A stretch of DNA of 64,000 bases from Ariolimax columbianus (taxonomy: Eukaryota; Mollusca; Gastropoda; Stylommatophora; Arionidae), in NCBI GenBank assembly GCA_036924085.1, contig JAVGWX010000004.1, positions 11,847,954 to 11,911,953 of the forward strand. The letters are read 5' to 3'. The notes beneath the pieces were generated by a model, which ran no database searches, was not told where the DNA came from, and saw only the letters and a program-made list of their open reading frames with translations. Both the position numbers and the translations under genes were made by a program. Of this stretch, positions 1 through 13,400 are shown one piece after another (position 1 is the first letter of the stretch; every line of letters begins with the position of its first letter).

Positions 1-194
1 TGTGCATACATGATTTGGTCCAGACTTACTGCAAGAAGTTCAGTTTAGTGGTCCCTCTATGCTTCTACTTATTAGTCTTAGTCAACCTGTACTTCTACAA
101 AGATGGTTGTCCTTGTACAGGCTCCAGCTCTTTTGTGAATTGGTGGTAGTCTGTACGTGCATTTCTCTGCTGAGCTGGCTGGGGTCCTAGCAGC

Positions 195-770
195 ACTGCG
201 TTCTTTAGTCTTGTGCGAGTCCCAGCTCAGGTTCCAGTTAGTTCTCTCTCAGGCATGGGGTGTCCAGTGGATGACTAGCTTGTTCATTTCAGGGTTGCGA
301 ATGTTGTTACGCATGTCGAGCTAACCTTGCCACTGACTCAAGGGTCTTCCACGAGGTATCTTTTCATAGCAAAGCTACCACAGAGTGGCTGTTTTACTCC
401 AGAGTTCATCTTTCCTTTTGACTACAGCACCATTCCATCAATACTTAGAGTTGTTGACATGCTGTAGAACATCCTTGACATGTGACATTACCCTGATCTC
501 ACTGTTTGTAGACCTATCTGGCGCTGTTACCTAAGTGATTGGCCCATGAGCTGTTTTTAGTGGCGACTCTTGCCTTCTTGATCAAGTTGAAGGCGGCCCA
601 TTCCGTTTGGCGGCTTCTGGCAATCTCAGGCTTCAGGTAATTTTCTCCTTGTCAAGGAGATCGCTGAGGTAGATATATTCATTGACATCTTCTAGTGATA
701 TTTTGTCAAGGATTATGGGGCTGGGCTCAGCAAAATGGCTGCTCATAAATTTAGTTTTTTCTACTTAGTC
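195..770 (-). pseudogene. LINE L-J remnant, reverse transcriptase C-terminal part
   Basis: On the minus strand, around 770-640, the sequence reads KTKFMSSHFAEPSP and LEDVNEYIYLSDLLDKE, the segment after the catalytic box in RTE/BovB-like reverse transcriptases (usual form YLGQLL). After a frame break it continues with the IARSRQTEWAAF...K and GRP...W segments. Stops and frame changes make it non-functional. Copies of an unclassified repeat (R1) lie on both sides. Confidence 0.6.
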
Positions 771-985
771 TTAGTCTAATCTAACTGTACTTCTACAGGG
801 ACAAATACCCATGTGCAGGTCTCTTGTGCGAGCTCATCTTAATAGACTTAAACACTAGAGCAAAGTAGACTGCAGTCTGTTAGGCACCATTGATACTGCT
901 CTTAACAAACAACCTAACCATGGCCGGTGTAATGCCATGCCACACAGTTAGCCGCCTCTTACGACATACTCTCTGTATTTCCTAC
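760..985 (+). repeat. Dispersed repeat R1, copy 1
   Basis: This shares a run of near-identical sequence with 7478-7770 (+) and 39535-39700 (-). Common landmarks are cacactagagcaaagtaga-like sequence (aaacactagagcaaagtaga), catggccggtgtaatgcc and a final gacatactctctgt. A short piece of its start also occurs at 72-135. No coding or tRNA-like feature was seen. Confidence 0.7.
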
Positions 986-1304
986 TACTAGATTGGAAAT
1001 TGTTGTTGCTGTATTAATCAGCTTCTCTGAGCAATTAACTCTTGTGGGGTCTATATACTAATGCTGTGGTTCTTCTTCTCACCCCAGGCAGAAGCCAGCA
1101 AATTTCTGGCTCTTTCTGGACTACAGGGGAAGCATATAACTAGATTGAACAGCGATATCTGATAAAGATGATGAGTGTTGTTTACACAGTTCTGGTTAAG
1201 TTAAGAAATGGAATCATCTACTTTCTGTATTCAGCCACAGCTGTTTTATGTTGCTGTTACTGGAAATATTTAATCAGTACTCACTGTCATTGACAATACC
1301 ACAG

Positions 1305-1465
1305 ATGGATCAAGTTTGAAGAGGATGTAGAAGAAGGAGGAGAGAGGTGGTCCAAGCCCCATGTTGCAACACTATCTTTGCATTCACTGTTTGAGCTGAG
1401 ATGTAGCTTGTTGCAAGGAACCTGTATGCTGGAGATGGAAGCAGTTACTATTGAACAGATTGCTG
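1305..1465 (+). CDS. SLC4A8/A10-like: SLC4 exon 1 of window: N-terminal cytosolic domain
   Basis: The acceptor is ...accacag at 1304 and the donor is GTAGGT at 1466. The first base completes an upstream codon, probably AG|A for Arg, and the last base G starts a codon finished by exon 2 (G|AT, Asp). It encodes [18 protein letters not shown] and the block [19 protein letters not shown], both hallmarks of the cytosolic domain of Na+-coupled SLC4 proteins. The exon that precedes it should lie upstream of base 1. Confidence 0.93.
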
Positions 1466-4400
1466 GTAGGTGGTCTGTTTGGATTTTCACTTTTTTCTGT
1501 TTTTCTTTCTTTCTCTTTATTTCTTTGTCTTACATCATTATTCATTGTTGTTTATCTTTCTGTGTAATCTTTGCTTCCTTCTCTTTAGATCATTACCTTC
1601 TGTTCATCTTCTCCATTTTCTATCACTTCATGTTGCTTACATTAAAAAAAAACTCTTCCTTGGTTTTTTTCAATTTTCCTTTTTCTTTTACTACAATTCT
1701 CATTGGTTATGACTAAATCTCCACTTTAATTAATACTGTCAGGGGGCCAAATGATTACCAACCTTCGTTTTGTAGATGACATTGACGGGTTGGCGGGGTC
1801 AGAAGCAAAACTCCAGCAGTGGGTCAGAAGGGTCAATGAAACAGCTCTTGACTATGGTATGGAGATAAACGCTGGAAAGACAAAATTTATGACCAACAAC
1901 GCCGAAGGATTCAACGGTAGGATAATAGCTAATGGCCAGGAACTCGAAGTGGTTGACCATTTTAAATATCTGGGTTCGATTGTCAGTGATAATGGATCAA
2001 AATGTGAGATGTTGGCCAGAATAGCACAGACAATAGCGGCGCTTGCACGGCTTAACAAAATCTGGCAAATTAAACGGTTAGCACTATGCATGAAAATCAG
2101 ATCAATGCGTACATTGGTCCTGTCAATATTCCTCTATGCTTGTGAGACATGGACAGTTACAGCTGACCTTCAGCGAAGGATACATGCCTTAGAGATGAGA
2201 TGTTTCCGAAGACTTTTAAATGTTGCGTACAGAGATCGAGTTACAAATGAGGAAATATGAGATAGAATTACAACAGCAATAGGGCTTTTTGAAGGCCTCT
2301 TGACAACTGTCAAAAGATGGATACTCGTTTGGTACGGTCACATATCGAGATCAAATGGTCTTGTAAATACAAGCCTGCTTGGAAAGGTGCAAGGCAGACG
2401 ACGAAGAGGCCGTCCCATAAAGAGGTGGGAGGACAACATAATGAAATGGGCCCCCACACACACATACACACACACACACCCCAATATTCCAGGTGATATT
2501 CTGTCATGTATGCAGGTTTTTATCTAGGACAAGTTGACATATATCTGTCAAATGAGAAGTGGTAACCTTACTGTGTACTGATCAGCTAACACTTTTATGC
2601 TCAGGTTTTAACCATATCTTTACAAATGTATACACTGTGTTGTGTGCACTGATAAACGGTGCACAAGAGCTCATATGTGATTTCATTATAATTGCTGGTT
2701 TTCAATTCTGTCCATTTATTTATAAGCATCCAATTCAGTATAATATCTTCCATAAGGATAGTAAAGCAGGGAAAGGTAAATGTAGTCCCAAAGCAGACAG
2801 TTACCATCAGGGATAAAGTGTTAGACCCTTCATTAAACTAGGTGTCAGTTTTTTTGGTGGTGGGATGACCAGCTCCCACCCATGCTGCATTGCCTTTTCT
2901 TACTGCATCTCAGGTAACTATTTACAGTAGGGTAGACTACAGCATTGTTGAGACGGGAGCATATCCTGTCTCTTTCCCAGAAGAGATAAGCACTATTCCC
3001 CACATGACTTTAGTCGGGTTGGAATGTAACTGTGTGAACAGAGCTGTCAAGTGGTTGTTATTTTTACAGTTTGTCCTAGTTTACTCTCCTGCCTACAACA
3101 CCATTTTGTAATCTATTTTAGTTTACTCTCCTGCCTACAACACCATTTTGTAATTTATTTTAGTTTACTCTCCTGCCTACAACACCATTTTGTAATCTAT
3201 TTTAGTTTACTCTCCTGCCTACAACACCATTTTGTAATCTATTTTAGTTTACTCTCCTGCCTACACCACCATTTTGTAATCTATTTTAGTTTACTCTCCT
3301 GCCTACAACACCATTTTGTAATCTATTTTAGTTTACTCTCCTGCCTACAACACCATTTTGTAATCTATTTTAGTTTACTCTCCTGCCTACACCACCATTT
3401 TGTAATCTATTTTAGTTTACTCTCCTGCCTACAACACCATTTTGTAATCTATTTTTTAGATTTGATTTTAGATAACATGATTGCTGCAAAACAACTTGAA
3501 GAACATCTGCGTGACCAAGTCAGAAGCACCATTCTGTGCCGTCACCGACATCAGAATGAGAAAAAGCGACACTCTGAAAAAGAGGGAGGTAGCCGCATGC
3601 ATCTTCCCTTTGTTCGATCTCTAGCTGATATTGGCAAGAAGTATTCCGAGCCAAAAGCACTGCTGGCTCAGGGCAGTAAGTATATAGCACACTTTATCTA
3701 TCTTCTATCGTCTCTTGTCTTACTTTTGCTCAACATGAAGCATATGTCCACAATTACATCTAGTCCCAGAGGAAGTCTGCATCTAGTCCCAGAGGAAGTC
3801 TGCATCTAGTCCCAGAGCAAGTCTGCATCTAGTCCCAGAGCAAGTCTGCATCAAATCATTTCTTGGCACTCTTGCAGTGGTATTTTTATATAAATGTTTT
3901 TTAATAAGTTGAGATTGCTAATCTCATGCACAACCCTCTTTATCTGCATTTTATATCTTCTTCTTTATTCTCAATGTCCTGCTATGTGGAAAGGGTTTTG
4001 CAAGTAGCAGAATGTTGTCCGAAGAACAGAATTCATTGTGCCACAGTTTACAGCTTGACTGTAATATTTGCATCTTTTGGGTATGACACATCCAACTTCA
4101 GCAGGCATTTTTTAGTATCGGGTTAACCTTCCCTCTTCAATACCTTCTTCTCTCTTCTTACCAAGTCTGCTCTGTTGCAGCCTGTTATTAAAGATCACCT
4201 TGTCACAGAAGGTACAGAAGGGTCTTGGTAACACTGGTTCGCTGACTCTGACAGTAGCAGTCAGTACTAGGTCACTCACTACTGTAGCACATGCACTGCT
4301 CAGCAACTTGATCCTGCTGCATGTTATGACATGCTTAGAAGGTTATAATATCCGTGTTATTTCCTTCCCTGGTACCATTAGCTCAGGTTCTTACTTACCT

Positions 4401-7400
4401 TAGAGAAAGGACAAATTATGAGATCAAATAATATTATAATTAAATATTTCTCCAGTGACAAACAAACAGATCCTGACAATAATGATGAATGCTAAAGATA
4501 AAACAAATTTACAGTTTTTAAAATCTGAATATAAACTAAATTTTTAATAAAAAAGCAAGAATTGAAAAGAATCAAGAATCATAATACTTTCTACATAACA
4601 TTATGTAATGGTAGGTGTTGTGTCATGGAATGTTGTGTAATGGGATGTTGTGTTATTAGAGGACTGACATCAATATACATCATGCAAACCCGTAAGTGTT
4701 TAGTCCCCCTCAGAAAATGGTAGGTGTTGTGTCATGGAATGTTGTGTAATGGGATGTTGTGTTATAAGAGGACTGACATCAATATACATCATGCAAACCC
4801 GTAAGTGTTTAGTCCCCCTCAGAAAATGGTAGGTGTTGTGTCATGGAATGTTGTGTAATGGGATGTTGTGTTATAAGAGGACTGACATCAATATACATCA
4901 TGCAAACCCGTAAGTGTTTAGTCCCCCTCAGAAAATGGTAGGTGTTGTGTCATGGAATGTTGTGTAATGGGATGTTGTGTTATAAGAGGACTGACATCAA
5001 TATACATCATGCAAACCCGTAAGTGTTTAGTCCCCCTCAGAAAATAGTAGGTGTTGTGTCATGGAATGTTGTGTAATGGGATGTTGTGTTATAAGAGGAC
5101 TGACATCAATATACATCATGCAAACCCGTAAGTGTTTAGTCCCCCTCAGAAAATGGTAGGTGTTGTGTCATGGAATGTTGTGTAATGGGATGTTGTGTTA
5201 TAAGAGGACTGACATCAATATACATCATGCAAACCCGTCAGTGTTTAGTCCCCCTCAGAAAATGGTAGGTGTTGTGTCATGGAATGTTGTGTAATGGGAT
5301 GTTGTGTTATAAGAGGACTGACATCAATATACATCATGCAAACCCGTAAGTGTTTAGTCCCCCTCAGAAAATGGTAGGTGTTGTGTCATGGAATGTTGTG
5401 TAATGGGATGTTGTGTTATAAGAGGACTGACATCAATATACATCATGCAAACCCGTCAGTGTTTAGTCCCCCTCAGAAAATGGTAGGTGTTGTGTCATGG
5501 AATGTTGTGTAATGGGATGTTGTGTTATAAGAGGACTGACATCAATATACATCATGCAAACCCGTCAGTGTTTAGTCACCCTCAGAAAATGGTAACGAAC
5601 ATAGATACTGATGGGTCTTGCAGATTTCTGGTTGTGAGCATTTCTGCTCCATCTTCCCAGGCTTTCTTAAACTGCATTTATGTTAAAATAAATTAGTTTT
5701 TGAATACTAATTCATCTGTTGCAGCATCTTCTCCCTATAGGAAGTCTTTGATTATTTTGAGTGTTTCCATATCTATATTCAAACTATAGTTAATATTTTA
5801 GAGCTAGGATATTTTATTTATTTACCCATTCACCAGCTCGTTAAATGGAGCTTGAGTTGCTGTTATCGTGTCGAATGTGTTGGGTTACTTAGTGTGAGCC
5901 CGTCTTGCTGTAGGATTTGCTATATAATTTGACCATCTGCCATGTGATCTTCCTTGTGCTTTGTAGCCAGATCTGCTGGCATTATATGCTTGCAGTGACA
6001 GGTGATCAAGTTGCATTCCCATGAGATGACTTAACTATCTTATTTTCTGTCCAGCACTAGAGGATATTCTCACCATATCTCTGTCATCATGTTATCTCTC
6101 CTAGTGACATCTTAACTTAACTTAACGTTTTTATACTGGTTTAGAAAACTCATCAGAGTCTGTATACAACCAGTTACATTTGCATAACCTTCTCTAAAAG
6201 CTATGGACATCCAATCTATTCTTAAATGCATTAACTGTCCCTGCCTTTACTATCTCCTGGTGCAATGCACTCCAAGCACCTGTACATAATAGTACTCCAA
6301 TCTAGGTCTAACTAATGCTTTATACAGTTTGACAATCACTTCCTTACTCCTATGTTTAATATTTCTTTTTATCACACCTAACATTGCATTAGCCTTATTC
6401 ATTGCTGCCTGGACTTGCTCAATCGCTTTACCTGTATGCTCTATTATACCACCTAGGTTCCTTTCCTTTTCTATCATTCTAATATTGTTTCCACCCATTT
6501 TGTAATTATGTTTCATATTGGATGTACCCATGTGGATGACTGTACATTTATTTATATTAAACTCCATTTGCCATCTCACAGACCAGTCTTAAATCCGACT
6601 TATCTAAATCTGACCTCAATATATCCACTTCTGTTATAGATGAGACATTCCTTCATCAATTCATTTTCTTAGACATTTAATTTTACACATAATTTTCTTC
6701 TCCTGTGAATTTAAAAAAGGATTAAGTTTGACATTGGTAGCACAAAGTTGGTATAAATATACTGTTTATCAGTTGTTGTTTTGTTTCCAAGCTGATGTTC
6801 AAGTGGTTAATGGGGGCAAGTGATTAGTCACATCAGAGGATTTCTGACATCCAGTTTTAATTTATATATCAGGCCTTCCATTTTCAGTAAAAATACCTGC
6901 TTTGTATTTTAACTTTTGGGTCTATTTAAGTTTGATATTGTCTACTCAATCATTTTGTTTCTCTGCCTGAGTCATCCGTGACATCTCTCTCTCTTGATTC
7001 TTGTTCTCTTGATGTTTTCAGTGTTCCTGAACAATGAGTAACTGTTATCTATAATGACTCACATATTGTTCTTGGCCTAAGCCAGTTTATATCTGAATGT
7101 CACAGACAGTACTACAAGCATGTATCTCATTTTCACAATTAGGATATCCTTACTGCAACTTAGTACTGGCTTCATTCCTTCATACTAGATGTGTTCCACT
7201 TTAACACTGTGACCTTGTTAGTGGGAGTGTGTCTATCCTACAATCGACTCCTGGCAACAACAGGCGATACAGGAGAAAAATTGTAATGTAGAAAATCGTT
7301 ACAGAAAGCTGGCATAGGGGACTGTCAGTCCATCATCAGCAAATAAGCCATAGTTGATTTATTATTAGTGGACATTATAATTAAATTTGAGAAAGAAGTA

Positions 7401-10400
7401 TCAAAAGATGAATAGAAAGTAGTCTGTAAGTATGCCTTTGAAGAAAGGAAAAAATGGTAGTCAATATTTGTGGTAACAACGCTTGGTCTGGTCTAAGTGT
7501 ATACTGTTCTAAGTCAACCAGTACTTCTACAGAGGCAGATGCCCCTGTACAGGTCCCAGCTGGATGTAGCTGGGAGAAGGGTTTCCTGCTTAGTGGACTA
7601 GGCTCGAGCAGCTTAATACTCTGCTCCATCTTAATAGACTCAAACACTAGAGCAAAGTAGACCTGCAGTCTGTTAAACATCATCTATGCTGCTCTAAACA
7701 AACCCCCTAACCATGGCCGGTGTAATGCCGTGCCACACAGTCGCCTCTTACAACATGCTCTCTGTGAGGCAGTGGTGCTATTCTTATTCTTGATACACAA
7801 CGACCCTGGCAGACCACTCTTTTTACTGTGTATACTGTAGTCACATTTATTCATTATTCTGACAAAACCATCAGTCCAAAAGTCTGAATTTACAACAATG
7901 AATCATTGTCTAAGCCCACTTTTGACAAGGAAAAGTCATCTGCATTTTAATGTTTTGCATAAACATAATTTCTGTCTGATCTAAAATAGCTGTAGCAATT
8001 ACACAAAAGCTTTCCATCTGGATTCCTGCTAATAGTACAACAGCTACTGATAGTCTCTGCTTTCCTTCCTTTTTGTTTCTTATTTACTTACGCTTTCTTG
8101 TTTCTATTTCTTTTTAAACTGTTTAAGATTCACTTAGGTACACATTGTTTATGTGCTGTAACCATGCATACGAGCTACTTTATGCATGCTCCTGAAAGCT
8201 GTGAGTATTGAGAGACAATACTCAAACTAACCAGGGCATAATATTATACACATTTGTGCTTTTCTTGTATCTCATTACCCTTAGCTGATGACAACACTCT
8301 TGGTGCCAAAAGCACCCCAAATATACAGGGCATGAATGAGAAGAAGGATGAGGAGAAAGGGTTAACTGTCAACAACACTTTCCCTCAGGGTCTGCCCAGC
8401 ACTGGGGAGCTATCAGAGTTGTCTTCACATAAGGTATGCCCAAGAACATCTGACATATTTGTGTGAGTAAGTGTGTTGGAGATGAATTTTGAAGAGCAAT
8501 CTAACATGTGGCTTATTTGATTCACCAATGTGTTGCTGTTAGTATTTGACTTATGTTATCCATGTTGATAAGCCAGTCGTCTTGTTCTTCTTCTGCGTTT
8601 GTTTTTAATCTCCCGCTACCAAGCCCTGAACATGGCTTCACAAGTAGCAGGAAGTAGTCCGGAGAACAGAATGCGTTGTGTTGCTAGTTTACAGATTGAC
8701 TGCGATATTTGCACCTTTTGGTCCAACACATCTGTCTTCGGTGGTGATAAACCAGTAATAAAGTTGGATCAATTGTTACTTCAGCAGTTCTAAAACTTAG
8801 GGGACGGCGTAGGCTAGTGGTTAAATGACACAGCTCATGACCCAAAGCTGCTGAGTTTGCTCTACATCACAGCATCGGCTGTTACCCCGAGAAACAAACC
8901 TTTAGAAAATGCAAGAACAAGGAAGCAGACCCTTACATGGGATCAAGATACTGAGCAGCGCATGAGCTGCAGTGGTTAGGGACCCATGGCTGACCGCTAG
9001 CATCAGGGCCAGCGAACCATAGCTGCCAAGGCCCTTCTACACCTCCACGCGGTGATCCTGGATAACAGGCTGCAGCAGGGCAGACTGGCTAAGGAGAAGG
9101 AACCGAAGAGGGAATGCTAACCCGGTACTCAAAAAATGCTTGCTGAAGTCAGATGTGTTGGACCGAAAGGTGCCAATATCGCAGCCAAGCTGTAAACTAC
9201 GACACAACGCATTCCGTTCTCTGGACTACATTCTGCTACTTAAGCCCTTTCAGGGTTTGGTAGTGGGAGATTCAGAACGAACGAAGAAGAAGAAGACCCT
9301 TACATAAAATGCATGCCAAACTCTGATGCACTGGGCCGACAGTCACAAAATAAAAACATTGTGCAACGCACACCGCCTTGAGGAATAGAGAAATAATTAT
9401 GAAAATATTTAAAAAAATTTTTAAAAACTAATTGTCTAGGGAACCTTTCAGTTGTTTTTGTGTTTATTCTTGCATCTCTAGCAAGATATCTGGCACCACA
9501 GTTATCCATATCCCCAAGTAGTTCAGAAACCCCTGATTTAAGCCTCATTTCTGTTACAGCATGACGGATCTTCATGCTAGATAACTTGACAGCAGTCATG
9601 TGCCAATGCTAAGGAGATGATTAAATAAACCATTTCTCTGTTAGCACATGAAACTATATAGTCAGCCCTTCAATCTATGCATTTTTTTTTTTTTTTTTTT
9701 TTTTGCGTTCGCTTTATTTTTCTAATCCCCAAGGCGGTGTGCGTTGCACTGCGTTTTTATTTTTGCGCCTGTCGGCCCAGTGCATCCGACTTCAGCATGC
9801 ATTTTATGTAAGGGTCTGCTTCCTCCTGCATTTTCTAAGGGTTTGCTTCCCCGGGGTAACGGCCGGTGCTGTGATGGGGATCGAACCCAGCACCTTCTGG
9901 TTGTGAGCCGTGTCACTTAACCACTAGGCCACGCCGTCCCCTCAATCTATGCATTCAAATTACTAAACCAAAGCGGCTCTATTTTTTTTATTCAGCATCA
10001 AAATGACTACCTCCATAATTAAACATCAAACAGACAAATACCTCATACAGCATAATGGTTGTATAATATATATTTATTGTGACACAAATAAAGAAAAATA
10101 CATAAATTCTAATTTTCTTACAGGAAATAGCAATAATCTTACACTAAACAGATTTCCTTATAGTTATACACACAAAGAACATTTGCTTTCTTTGTTAAAC
10201 TCCTAATAACACAATTATGTGGGTTAACATTTCCAGATTTACTTTTGTAAACATTTTAACTTTTGCTAATCATGACAATTACAAACGACATAGAAAGTTT
10301 GAAATTTGTGTTTATATGCATATTCAATATTATTTATCATTTGTTATTGTAAATATTTATTTAAAGTATAAAGGGCATTACAATAAGGAAATGTTATAAA

Positions 10401-13400
10401 TGTCACAAATGTGCTAACTTGTGCACAGAATTATGAATTTGTTTAGAATGTTTCTCTTGCACTTATAATTATTTGGAAACATTTTTTTAATTGATTATAA
10501 AGACAAGAATAGAGTACTCATTATCTACTGGAATTACTAGTGTTTGTTATCTGATAACAGAGACTAGCTTTACTATTGCCTCCCGATCTGTCATAAAGGG
10601 TGGCTAAAGAAACAGATAGCCATGAGACTAGCTACCTCAACATGTAAACACATTGCTACTAAAACCAACACCATCAGAATGTATCAGTTGCCTTGGCACA
10701 TCCCTTCTGGTGGGGGCCAACATGCAATGATGGCTCTATGTTTTGTCAATGACATGAAGATAAACTACAGAAATACATTTCTTATCATATTTTTAAAAAA
10801 ACTCAATCATTTTTGTTGATGCTGAAGCAGATGCTCCTACATTAGTTTTTCTAGAGGACATACTTGGGTATGGTATAAAAAATCACGTTCAATATCCTAG
10901 TCTAGGTTAATATGTTTACTGAATGTTAGTCATCAACTGTGAAAATTTAAGTCTGATTTGAAACTTGGTAATAGCCTAAACAAATACAAACAGCGGAGTG
11001 AATCGTGAACACAGCCTGTCCCTAACTGTCCGTGTCTGAAAAAAAAAAAAAAAAAGGAGAGGTCGTTGCTGAGCACAGTAGGGCATTCATGTCAACAACC
11101 TCCAGTATGAGAATGGAGATGGAAGCAGTGACCTCAGCACTGAAATGGATATCTAAGACTTCAATAACAAAGGCAGTCATCGTGACAGACCCGCAAGCCG
11201 TACTTCAGAATGTACAGAAGGGATAGCTTAGATACGAGTGGATAGCTGCTGTTGAGGCCTCAAACCTCCAGGCGCTGACCTGGATCTACTGTCCTGCTGA
11301 TGCTGGGGTTCAGGGCAATGAAAGAGCTGACATCTTGGCTTCACGGGCTCTCATCATGGGCACATTGGTGATGGACAGAAGTGACATTTTGAAATCAATC
11401 AATGACCAACCGCCTGCTGGATGAGGACACCGCAATAGATGAAGCAGCAATTCACAGACTGCAGAGTTTCGACATTAAACAAGGTTCGAGTGGAGTTGGG
11501 CGCATGAGAGGACGGCGCAGGAGCGTGTACAACCAGCGAGCTACAGGGACCATCAGCATCCATACCTTACGCCATTTGATGAGAGAGACTGAGCACCTAT
11601 AGGTATACCAGAGTGCAGTGATGTCGATTCTTAGAAACAGAAACAGATGTTTACTGGCCAAAATTGGTAGATGTGTTTTGTCTAAAGAGCAGGACTTTTC
11701 TAGATATATAGTTGTTGTTTATTGTTTTAATGCCCACAGTGGTCCCTGAAAAGGACGTTTAGTGGCGGGTTGTAGTAACTTTCATCACATCCCATACATG
11801 CTGTTGAAGGTGGACCACAGTCCTCCAGGCAGTTGTGCTATGCTTGGCTTCATGTATATGGTGCCCACTACTACAAGGATCACATTGATCCACATCTCAT
11901 CAGCCAGGCTGCCTTGAAAACAGCCTGTTTCCAGGTAACGCTACATGGAAGAGAAATTGTGGTCTTGGTCAGTATATTGACCCTGACGTGACATCCTGGT
12001 CAGTATGTTATGCCTGACTGGACTTGCGTCTCAGTTATTCAGATATACAGTAATAAAATAACAAAGTTCAGTGATGACTTTAATTTATCCACAAAACACT
12101 TTGAAGTTTGCAAGCACAGCCGTTACAGCATGAGAATGCAGCCAGTAGGTTTGACGGGTTGTCATTTCAAAGGACATGGTTGTTTTGTATGTTAGTTCTC
12201 CATATTTGTTTACTCGTTTGTTTGCTATAGCTTTTAGATAGTCCATGTTTTGTAAATGACACTTTTAGAGAAGAACTCTATAGATCTTTGTCTCAGGGCC
12301 TGCACTTACTAAAAGTTTTAGACACACTGAAGTATAACATTTCCTATAGAAAACTAGCAACATATTTACATATTTATAGTTGCATGAACTAATGACCTAT
12401 TTTATTAATTTTGTTTTAATCTAACCATTCTTGCTTTCTTACTGTCTTAACTAGGTGAGTAACCTTTTTGTGTTATGGGTGGTTAAATGTATGAAGACTA
12501 GAGAACACTATTTGAAAGCAGAGTTAGTTTGATGGACCTGCAAGTTAGAAACCAGATTAATGACCAAGCTTGTTTAATAGAAAAGTTAATTAAATATCTG
12601 CAGTATTCTAAAAACAATTGATGAAAATACTGTCTGATTCAGTAGGCTGTTGAGCCATAAATTGATACCTGACTTACATTTGGGGAAGAAAGGCATTGGG
12701 GAAGGGAACTGTCCATTACACTCCACAAATCCCTAACATTTCATCCATGATGGCAGTGACTTGAACTACCTTGACCTTTATGTGTTATACAACACCACAA
12801 AATCTGTCATGTCATTGAGTACAGAAATTGAAACACACTCTAAATAGCTCTTGTAGAAAAGAAAGTAATAATCATCAAATGACATGTCCGAGGGGACGGC
12901 GTGGCCTAGTGGTTATGTGACACGGCTCACAACCATAAGGTGCTGGGTTCGATCCCCATCTCAGCACCGGCCGTTACCCCGGGGAAGCAAACCCTTAGAA
13001 ATAGCAGGAGGAAGCAGACCCTTACATAAAATGCATGCTGAAGTCGGATGCACTGGGCCGACAGGCGCAAAATAAAAACGCAGTGCAATGCACACCGCCT
13101 TGGGGATTAGAGAAATAAGGCGAACGCAAAAAAAAAAAAAAAAAAAAAAATGACATGTCCATTAGTCATGTCTGCAAGATCTTCAGACTCGAGGCCCACC
13201 TCCACCACAAAATGGGTCTCAGAGACACAGCCACATGCAATTTTGAAGCACCCAAGCAAACACCAGAATATATCCTGCAGAGCTACCTTATTTATACAGA
13301 TAAAAAGGAAGCAGTCTGGCTCAGGGAAGCGACCATGCTCGACAACCTGTGGGGGACCGGTGAAGACTTTAACTCACATTCTCCTTCATGAACTTCACCG

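Noticed and set aside
1470..1716. Hydrophobic Phe-rich frames after exon 1 (112 and 80 codons).
   Set aside because: They arise from T-rich intron DNA after the donor at 1466; no start context or homology.
3051..3809. A 252-codon open frame containing nine copies of a 14-residue repeat fused to SLC4 exon 2.
   Set aside because: The repeat is intronic minisatellite DNA. The AG at 3458-3459 with correct phase to exon 1 shows that only 3460-3675 is coding.
4611..5591. A CRISPR-like array because of regular spacing.
   Set aside because: The whole 109-bp unit is repeated, with no unique spacers, in a eukaryotic intron.
12900..13075. The tRNA-like sequence with clear A and B boxes as a real tRNA gene.
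   Set aside because: It is the head of SINE-1, repeated elsewhere with an unrelated body, A tail and target-site duplications. It does not fold into a complete acceptor stem by eye.
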